Of a stretch of DNA of 64,000 bases, positions 12,401 through 19,800 are shown piece after piece. Each line of letters opens with the position of its first letter. The stretch's first letter is position 1. The stretch lies in assembly GCA_963281255.1 (NCBI GenBank), contig OY725497.1, forward strand, positions 3,402,968 through 3,466,967, read 5' to 3'. Under the pieces are notes generated by a model. That model worked only from the letters and a program-made list of their open reading frames with translations, was not told where the DNA came from and did no database searches. The stretch comes from Aphrocallistes beatrix (lineage: Eukaryota; Porifera; Hexactinellida; Sceptrulophora; Aphrocallistidae). The position numbers and the translations under genes were made by a program.

Positions 12401-13869
12401 GTAAACAAATAATTTATCATATAGATCTGAAAATATGATATTCGAAATCTACACCCCTGAAAACCCCATGTCAACCGTTGAAAGCAAGTTTCTAGCATAT
12501 TTTTGAGATTTGTTTACTTTATGTATCTATTGTAAACAAATGTAAACAAATAATTTATCATATAGATCTGAAAATATGATATTCGAAATCTACACCCCTG
12601 AAAACCCCATGTCACCCGTTGGAAGCTAGTCTCTAGCATTATTTTCAAAATTCATCAAATGGTGTGAAAATATGTATATAAAGGTGTGAAAATATGTATA
12701 TAAAGGTGTGAAAATATGCACATAATCTTTTTTATTGCCATACATTATAATACATTTAAGATATCAAACATAAGCTGTGGTTTTGAATTATTAATAACAA
12801 TGACGATCTATTGTAGTGTCATAATTGTACAATGATTTCTATTGTGAATGCGTAGTCATTGATTTTGTATAGAAAAGGTGTGAAAAATTGTTTTCCATTT
12901 TGTTTGCAGAGGTGTGAAAATTTCGCTTAGATCTTAGAACTTAATCGTAGTCATAACATTTGACACCTACATGCAAATTCTTCAATCAATTCGGACAAAC
13001 AAACAAAAAGAAGCTAGCGTTTTAATATATAAGATTGCATAATAATTATATAATAATTGTAAAATAATTATATAATTATTATAAAATAATTATATAATAA
13101 TTATATAATTATTATATAATTATTATATAATAATTATATAATAATTATATAATTATTATATAATTATTATATAATTATTATATAATTATTATATAATTAT
13201 TTTATAAGTATTTTATAGTTTTTAGGGGTGTAGATTTCGAATTCTTTTTATCATGGACCTAAATTTTCTTCTTCAGTTCTGAATTCATCATTCCCCGTAG
13301 ATAAATGACGTTGGGTTTTTTTAGATTTAGAACAAAACAATCAACCGTTTCTTTGATACCCTTAGGTGCCCGTAGGGCGACTCTGCGGACACATAGTGTC
13401 TGCATGCCGCGCAGCGCAAGCAAGCGAAGCGCGCTTGTAGATGATAGCCTTAATTGCGACCTTGTAGATTTGTTCTTACCATAAATATATAGCTTGTGTC
13501 TGGCGGCTTTCCTCCCGTCTTAAATAGTTCCCTCATATCGTAGTACTAGAACAGATAAGATAAAAACATACGAGCGAGTGTTGCATTGACCCACTAACAC
13601 TCAGCACTCACCTGACCATGGATGTCTCCACACACTGTGACCGGAGTGTCCACTGGTTGGACGTTGGATTCTTCAATCAGTAATTCTGTTACATAGTCAG
13701 TTAATTTCTAGAGCGGATATAGAGAATACTTGAAAGCATTTAGTCTGCCAAGTTGTAATTGGAAAAAAGAGTTTTGATGAGAAGTAATAACCTTGAATTC
13801 ATTCTCTGGAAGGTATTTACAGTCCTCAGTTAGTTCGACCCATTTGTCCAAATCTTCTTCCGTTATCAT
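6437..13869 (-). CDS. PPP6C: Serine/threonine protein phosphatase 6 catalytic subunit
   Basis: A PPP-family metallophosphatase acting with SAPS and ankyrin subunits in cell-cycle and signalling control. Nine exons join in frame: 13869-13792, 13707-13612, 13545-13480, 11340-11273, 7641-7568, 7435-7356, 7045-6980, 6901-6758 and 6685-6437. They give 306 residues against 305 in human PPP6C. Visible family motifs are GDIHGQ (53-58), [10 protein letters not shown] (from 81), [19 protein letters not shown] (from 112), [11 protein letters not shown], and the C terminus VTPYFL with its terminal leucine. The ERVIP...TPYFL ending separates PP6 from PP2A and PP4. The third intron (11341-13479) and the fourth (7642-11272) are 2.1 and 3.6 kb and filled with transposons, while the others are 56-184 bp. 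No coding damage is seen. Confidence 0.97.
7499..7537. repeat. Small perfect hairpin in a PPP6C intron
   Basis: CACCTTGCCGAA and its exact complement TTCGGCAAGGTG are separated by 13 bases. It lies in the 132-bp intron between the PPP6C exons ending at 7568 and starting at 7435, so it takes up about a third of that intron. It may be a MITE scar or an RNA stem; nothing distinguishes the two. Confidence 0.6.
7785..8913. repeat. Large imperfect palindrome (foldback), adjoining a Helitron-like 5' end
   Basis: Two arms of about 330 bp are inverted copies: 7864 to about 8195, and about 8390 to 8913. The right arm is lengthened by a 185-bp MITE inserted at 8711. Outer arm ends read TGCAGTATCAAACTAG on the left and its complement on the right; inner ends read CTCTGAAAGTCA(G/A)ATTAGG. 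A roughly 195-bp unpaired spacer lies between. At the left, TCCTTACTATTAAAACTCGA (from 7785) matches the Helitron-like start at 8914, and CAGTGTGTCCGGAAATTATT follows like a mariner-type terminus. No protein is encoded. The arms differ at only scattered positions, so the palindrome looks fairly young. Confidence 0.8.
8711..8895. mobile_element. MITE of the CTCCGCTTAAT family inserted in the palindrome arm
   Basis: The termini CAGTCGACTCCGCTTAATAG and the complement of CAGTCAACTCCGCTTAGGG are flanked by TA on each side. The other palindrome arm supplies the empty site CAAGTACTAG, which proves that TA was duplicated on insertion. It is non-coding and of the same family as 6037-6137 and 49544-49710. 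Confidence 0.88.
8974..10309 (-). mobile_element. Complete mariner-type DNA transposon, 1,336 bp
   Basis: Inverted termini begin CTTAGGGCATTCAA on both ends and continue for about 26 bp with one mismatch. TA flanks both sides (8972-8973 and 10310-10311). The element contains one uninterrupted transposase frame on the minus strand. The flanks rejoin into the Helitron-like element that also exists uninterrupted at 54851, so the insertion boundary is confirmed by a second copy of the host repeat. The length is typical of mariner. Confidence 0.96.
9073..10098 (-). CDS. Mariner transposase, DD34D, intact
   Basis: Cut-and-paste transposase of 341 residues without stops or frameshifts. The N-terminal paired helix-turn-helix region ends in the linker around [10 protein letters not shown]. 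The linker motif WVPHLL stands where mariners have WVPHEL. The catalytic triad is D in [11 protein letters not shown] in LLHDNARPH, and D in [13 protein letters not shown], with exactly 34 residues between the second and third aspartates. The ATG start is at 10098; the preceding bases lead straight to the right terminal repeat. It lies wholly within 8974-10309, inside a PPP6C intron and on the same strand as PPP6C. An open frame with near-identical termini suggests a recent, possibly active copy. Confidence 0.97.
   Translation of the reverse strand: MNVEHRAYIKIRSLLGDTPRNIFNDLSRVYGSDACSESTVKKLSIRFREGREAIADDPRAGRPVTATTTNNISLVSKMIEEEPHITIEGIANHVDLSSGTVHEILSLHLGLRKVCSRWVPHLLSDSQKKTRLDAAKSLLKIYSHCNERRLFEICTGDETWIRFSEPLRKEQNRVWLPKGTDPPAIPRPDHWGRKVMYTIFFDAHGPVCQICTPKGRTVTGNFYATVILPAIKKHYLERRPGCGLRGIKLLHDNARPHKSKQVKDKLKSMRLVELDHPPYSPDLAPCDFWLFDGLKKHLAGKTFDERMQLGRTIQRYLRDIPEEEYKKTFYMWVERLKLVIK
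10581..10772. mobile_element. hAT-type MITE with perfect 8-bp target duplication
   Basis: CTCACATA occurs directly on both sides (10573-10580 and 10773-10780). The ends are CAGGGTATTATACAG on the left and, read inward from the right, CAGGGGATTATCTAG. The related Helitron-like copy near 55130-55160 has CTCACATATGA without this insert and so acts as the empty site. It contains internal CGCTCCTA/TAGGAGCG inverted blocks and no coding sequence. Confidence 0.88.
11395..13052 (-). repeat. Helitron-like repeat cluster with tandem ~140-bp units
   Basis: This fills most of the third PPP6C intron. Read on the minus strand it begins near 13052 with TATATATTAAAACGC and TTTGTTTGTCCGAATTGATT, the same start seen at 54637 on the plus strand. 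A GC-rich terminus at 12056-11985 (CCGCAAGCCGCGCAGCGCAA...) lies inside it, and a second partial copy follows down to about 11395. The core is a run of units of roughly 140 bp, clearest from 12170 to 12620. Each carries AACCCCATGTCAACCGTTG, TTGTTTACTTTATGTATC and TGATATTCGAAATCTACACC, and some units (such as 11640-11820) are more diverged. Related single units occur at 25850-25950 and 55560-55720. No protein is encoded. Confidence 0.65.
13024..13215. repeat. AT-only low-complexity tract (TATAATAATTA)n
   Basis: About 190 bases built almost only from TAATTATA/ATAATTAT blocks, nearly palindromic throughout. It sits next to the start of the Helitron-like cluster in the third PPP6C intron. It could form cruciforms but carries no gene. 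Confidence 0.85.
13366..13438 (+). repeat. Helitron-like 3' terminus (GC-rich hairpin and CGCGCTTGT)
   Basis: The sequence AGGTGCCCGTAGGGCGACTC is followed by a GCGGACACATAGTGTCTGC stem and ends GCGAAGCGCGCTTGTAG. It matches the ends at 11029 and 55380. The body of the element to its left is diverged. It is intronic in PPP6C, 42 bp from the 13480 splice donor. Confidence 0.55.
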
Positions 13870-14051
13870 TTGCTAGTTAGAGCTAGAAAGTCAGCAGATT
13901 CATCATTGCGGTGCGTTTATATTGTAATTGGCAAGGTAAATGTAACTTTTCAGAAGTTCAACATATTTTATCTCTCAACAACTTAGTTCAAGTATATTAT
14001 CAATAAAGCAGTGATAAAATGCCACAATATATACGATTGATTCTCTAAATA

Positions 14052-15474
14052 TTATTTGTTTCCTTTCCTTAAACTCAAATTTACAGGAAATTTCTTACAA
14101 CTCATTGGGTTTTCGTCTCCTTTCACAATTTTAGATTTAACCTCTCTCTTGTTCGCGGCACTAGAGCCGGCATTTAGAATGGGAGCACTGGACTGCAGAG
14201 TGGTGGTTGGAGGCATAACTGAGTGAATATGAATTGAGCTCATAAGCTCTTCTATTGAGGCTTTCGAATAACTTTGTAGCTTGGTGTCCAAACATTGTAG
14301 AAATGTCTCTAAGTTTGTATGATAGATTCGCCCATCGAACTAAAGAAAATATTACAACAAATGCTCAGAATACATAACATAAGGTATTGGTCAATTTATA
14401 TACCTGTAAATCCAATGGACTATCATAGTCCACCTTATTCACTTCGTACGAGAACTGGTCTAAGAGCGAATTGTTTACTTGATCAGTAGAAGGCTTAGAT
14501 GGATTTTGTTTTGTGGTTGCGGGAGAGTTTAGTATATTGCCTCTGTAAGCCATCCTCTCCGTCTTGTCTGTACTCCGGCCCCGGTCATCTGCAGAAGGGA
14601 TAGATTTACACAAGCTCTGAATCATATTCTCCAGGTTCAGCGAGTCGTTCTGACAAGTAACCAGTAACTTCTCAAGCTTTTTAGATGTCGGTTTCCTCAC
14701 AGCGAAAGGCTTAACAAGTCCATTCCTCATTTCATTGTCATAATATGTTTTGAGTCTAGGATCGGAAGGCGGGTCAAATTTCAACACGTCCAGACTTGTG
14801 GATAAAGCTTGCAGGGTAGAATCAACGAAATAATTAGTTCTTTGATACTGACTTGACTCAGTGTACAACAAATTCTTTGAAGAACTGAATTTCTTATCTT
14901 GCCGTATGGACGAAGCTTTCTGGCCTAGAGGAGGCAGCTGGATGCTGCCTTCTCCTGGCAGGATGCAGAGATTCGGGGTGGAGCTGGCCTTGTAATGGGC
15001 GCTGCTCCTGTCAAAAGTGACCGGGATTGGATACTTGCTCCTGTCTTCCACATATCGGGTTTGAGTCCGGATGATTTCGGGGTGCGGCAGAGATATAAAT
15101 GTCTGAGGGAGGCCCACGTATCGCGTTTCAAAAGGACTTGTCTTACTACTGACCAGATGCAATTCTTTGTAGTAGTCAACATGCTCCTCCCAGTTGGGAA
15201 GGTGCTTAAATGTATAGACTCGATTCTGGCTCTCGGAGGCTTGTCTCTTCCTGTGGAGAGCACTGCCGGACAGTTTCTCGTCGCGTTTAGGTTTCGCTGT
15301 ACTTGGCCTCTGAGAGGGTGGGGCTGATTGGGGACCGAACCAGGGGCCGAGTGTGGGATGAGAGAGGGACGACTCTCCTCGCATGGAGATTCCTATTAGA
15401 ATTTGAATTACGTCACTGTCATTGGATTCTCCTGGATTCATCTGTTTATAATATGCTAAACACCCAGTTTCCAT
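14052..15474 (-). CDS. Unrecognised two-exon protein, 452 residues
   Basis: I do not recognise this gene. Exon 1 (15474-14404, 357 codons) joins exon 2 (14339-14052, 95 codons and TAA) through a 64-bp GT-AG intron, giving SPLDLQFDGRIYHTNLETF across the junction. The protein is polar and basic, rich in serine, proline and lysine. It has several YV/TF and LP motifs (such as RYVGLPQTFISLPHPE), no signal peptide, no membrane segment and no obvious enzyme motif. The short N-terminal stretch DVIQILIGISM is hydrophobic. The ATG at 15474 is the first in the frame and sits 184 bp below the SERP1 stop on the same strand. A coding role is supported by the long open frame and the phase-preserving intron, not by homology. 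Confidence 0.75.
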
Positions 15475-15658
15475 AAATTTGAAGATTGAACTTATAAAGA
15501 GCTTTAATAATTCAAGTGTTTAAGAAAGCATAGTATTATTTCTAGACCAACAAAATATATAAAGGAAGCAGAGTAGTGTAGAGAGACAAGCCATTAGAGT
15601 GTATGCATGAAATATACCTAACAACACATTTCTATAAGAGATGTTAAAGGATGGCTAG

Positions 15659-16233
15659 TTAGATTGAATTGTAGATCGATGAAATTATCTGAAACAGAGC
15701 TAAAGAGAGGAAAGTGATATATTATAATTTCCATTTTTTCAACATTCTAGAATCCTAAGACGCTTACCTGAGCCGATAACGACGAAGATGAAGAAGTATA
15801 TCAACCACTTGCTCACTGGATATTTCTCCTCCTTCGGATTCTAAAATATTAGTACTTATCAAACTTGTAAATCAGCAGACCTAAATGTCGTACAGAGAAT
15901 TACTCAAGTCATGAACCGTACCAGTATATCTATGCACACTGCACAGATCTCACACCAGGTTAGCTATGGCTTAAAGCTGAATGTATCTCATTTGTCGAGA
16001 TGTTATAAGTTATAAGCATTATTACTAACTTCCTTTTTTGTCTCAGATTGAAATTTCTAGCCATTTGTTCATATTATACAACTTGACTATACCTACAACA
16101 TTTTGGTAGAAGCATAAAATGAACTGAAATTCAACAATTTAATCGTTACCTGCGATTTGGGAACGTTTCCTCTCAGATTGACATTCTGTGAATGGCTTTT
16201 GCTAGCAATCCTCATGCGCTGTTTGGGTGGCAT
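15659..16233 (-). CDS. SERP1: Stress-associated ER protein (RAMP4 family), tail-anchored
   Basis: A small ER membrane protein that associates with the Sec61 translocon and stabilises nascent membrane proteins during ER stress. Three tiny exons join in frame: 16233-16150 (28 codons), 15840-15768 and 15699-15659. The product is 65 residues; vertebrate SERP1 has 66. The N terminus MPPKQRMRIASKSHSQNV followed by RGNVPKS is the family signature (RGNV). The C terminus WLIYFFIFVVIGSALFQII is the single tail-anchor helix. The final exon is only 41 bp and ends SSIYNSI-stop. All introns are GT-AG with matching phase. It was found by reading splice sites; no single frame is long enough to reveal it. Confidence 0.93.
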
Positions 16234-16840
16234 AGCGACTTGTATGTTTATTATTGTATTATTGCTACTAATAAAATAATAAATTAAATCAACGTTGAAT
16301 GAATCATGTCCTGTAGACTGCAGTAATTGCAGCGAACTTGAAAACGAATAGATAAGTTATCTCATGATATGTCCATGTACAATAGCCTGAACAGATACGA
16401 ACCGAACCGAACCGAACCGAACCGAACTAATTTCTACAAATTTATAATCGCATTCTCAAAGAAATTAAAAATATAACTATCGCCTTGGATTTCATGATAT
16501 TTTATAATCCATTTGATATTTGATAAATGGAAATACAATGGTAGAGAAGAATGCTTAAAATTATCAGTTCGTTTGCTAAATTATGTTTAACAATGAAAGA
16601 ACTACTATTACGAACTACGAAGTTAATATGGAATTGATGTTATTCTCAATATATATTATTGGCATAAAAATATAAAACAATACAATGGCTTACAGTTAAT
16701 TAATTAATAAAGTTAACTATATTCTCGTAATGTATGAATTAGTATGTATAGGCTCTCTTTAGTTCTCTCTTTAGTTCTTATTGAAGAGCGATAGACAATA
16801 CAGGTGCTATAAAATATTGGTTATTGATTGTAGTGCGAGA
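16234..16840. other. Intergenic spacer between SERP1 and ZNFX1
   Basis: AT-rich sequence containing a short ACCGA microsatellite (about six units, 16398-16427). I see no exon, RNA gene or transposon end. It should contain the SERP1 promoter and the ZNFX1 3' UTR. Confidence 0.6.
16398..16427. repeat. (ACCGA)n pentanucleotide microsatellite
   Basis: Six near-perfect consecutive copies of ACCGA upstream of SERP1. It is the only simple repeat of this unit in the window. Confidence 0.9.
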
Positions 16841-19800
16841 TCATTGATTGCACTCTATGCAAAGACGAGCATTAACATCTTTTGAAAAGAAAGGGTGGCG
16901 CATTTTACAGAAGAACCAGCCGTTAAGATGACAGTTAGCTGGTCGTAACAGTATTAAATGACTATCGCTCTCAGAAATAACGCCGTACTTCAGTGTTAAT
17001 TTGTACAGAAAGAGTTTACATGTCACGAAGTGTTTGCAGATTTCTTTCCCTTTATCCAATGGATTCTGTAAGTGAGCTGAAAAACGTTGAAAATATGAAT
17101 CGAGCAAGGTGGAATCAGATTCTTCAAGTTGGAGACTAGTATCTCTGAACTCAGAAAATAAAGCTAAAACTTCGCATTTATCCACAAAAATGGCCAAATT
17201 AGAAAGATGCATCTGATCTGAAGGAAAATGGAATTCATCAGACCTGAGAAAAGATCTGATCGTCTTATCATTCAGAAAGGTCGAGTGTATTTGTGGTTGA
17301 TTCTCTCCCTGATAGAGGGAGGAGGGGTGGGAATATATCCTAGATAAGAGAGAAATCAGAGAGTGCAAGTAGGGTAATTTCAATCCCTCAAATGTCTCAA
17401 CTTTTCTGTCGATCTCTCTTAGCCAGTCCTCAATCGTCTGAAGATAAAGGGACGGTGCCAGCTCCTGAATAGTGTCTTGAAGAATTCTACAATTCTTGGT
17501 GCAGGACATTTTGAATTCTTCGATTATGTGACATTTTATAGCATTGATGCCTTGAAGTACAGCTTTGATTGTACTCGAGAAATGAAGGTTGTTACGAATG
17601 GGTACTTGACAGAGGGGACACACAGAGAGCGTTACAGAGTCACCTGGTTGTGCTTTAGAAATGATCCACTTAGCCTCAAAACTCTTCATCTCAAAAACAT
17701 GCTTACAATCTTCAAGCAAGAGAAAACGGGACTCTTTATTTCTCTCGTTATCCTTGAAGATGGAGTTCTCGCGGTTACACCTTCTACACAGGTTAGGACA
17801 AGGCTCACCACATGCTCCAATGCACTGGTGACCACACCGTAGCTTCCGACTGCATGGATACTCGCAAGGAAGTCGTTTACAAGGTTCACTGCAAGGCAGG
17901 TTACATTGAATGTGTCTACAACTCCAAACACATTCCTTAAAACAAGGTAGGCACGGTGTGCCACAAGGATGGTTGCAGGCTTTATGTGGACACCAGTTTT
18001 CACACTTTTTAGTGCAGGGAGCACACACTCCTTCATGACACAGCTCCTCGCATTTGTGTCCACAAATTAGCGTTCTATCACACGTTCGTTTACAAGGCAC
18101 ATGATCACTCCCATAAATGCAACCTGTACATAGCCCAAGGCAGTAATGGTCGCAAGGCAATAAGAAGTTACAGGGTTTGGTGCAATCAAGGTTCTTTAAA
18201 TCCAATTGTGACCTGTTGAAACAGGTGGTGGTCAATATATGCCCGCATATGAGAGGAATATTAACATTTTCTAAACATTTAAAGGTCTCATCTATTTTGA
18301 GAGAACATGGAAGCATGGTTTCATGTCCACAGTCTAAGGCTTTCAACACAGATGTGTCACAATCAACTGAACAATCCTCATTGCACTGTTTTGCACATTT
18401 GTGACCGCAATCTAATATTTTGTCGCATGGAGATGTACAGATGTCTGGAGTCACTTTTCGCGCACAAGGAACAGTCATTTTGTGTTTGCAATTAGGAACT
18501 TCTCTCTCAATGAGATAATTACAATCACCACACGCTTCGTAACATGGTTTGGGGGTTTCCCCATCCGTATTAACACATGGGTGACCGCACAACTTCTTTT
18601 TCTCACAGGGCATAACGCACTTGACTGTGCAAGCAGTGTTACAGGGATTGGCACACGTATGGGAACAAGGAAGTACTTTGCTGCAGGGCTTAGAACACGG
18701 ATAGAGTGTACAACTTTCTCCACAAAACCTTTCACACGGGTGTCCACAAGCTAGTACTTTGCTGCAGGGCTGTTTGCATAGGGAATGCAATGGAGGAGTG
18801 GAACAGGGAAGCGATATGACATGACCACAATCTCCTAATGTTTTTTCCACTCTAAATTGACAATCATTACATATTTGGTAACATTTTCTAATTGTTTTTC
18901 CATCTTCTTTTACACAAGGATGACCGCAGTCATGTGTTCGTTCACAAGGTTTCAAGCACAACACTTTGGTACAGTCCTCTCCACATCTTCCTCTGCAATT
19001 ATGACCACAAGCAAGCGTCTTCTCGCATTTTTGTCGGCATAGTTCATGAAATGGATGTTCAGTACATACTAAAATCATTTCATGGCCACATTGCTCTAAG
19101 TTTTTCTTGACCTTTGCATTACACGTACCACATTCTTCGAAACACGTCTTTCTCGTCATTCCATCAGAACGAAAACACAGGTGTCCACACTCCTTAACCC
19201 TATCGCATAATTCCTCACATTTGATTTCTTCATGACTGTACGGGTGACACTTCAGGAGGCATTTGTGCCCACAGGGCTTAGACTGATCACATGGCAGTTG
19301 ACAGCCTCCCTCTTTAATGGGTTTGAAGTCCTCTGCTCGGGAGACTTTTGTTGTTATGGCTGGATGGTTTTGGCATTGCAAAGGTAAGGTATTACCCACT
19401 TTGTTATCAAAAGTATCCAGAATTTTATCCCAGAGTCCACTTCTCTTCCCTCCCTCTCTGAGACACTGAGAATTACCAATAATGAAGAGACCTTCTTTAG
19501 CTCTAGACAAGGCTACGCAAACTCTATTGTCCTCTCTACAGTGACCGATGTTATTCTCTTTATTGCTACGCACGACAGAGAATAAGATTATTCTGTTCTC
19601 TTCCCCCTGATACTTATCTACAGTGCTGACCCTTATCTGATGATAGAGTTTCGATATTTTAACCAGTTCGTCTTTAATATTAAACCTCTGTGCTTCATAG
19701 AAAGTGAGAATCGTGATTTCAGATGTTGAATAACCTTGTTTGAGTAAATAGGATGCAAATTGTGCAAGAAATTTCGCTTCATGAGAATTAGATTTGCTCA

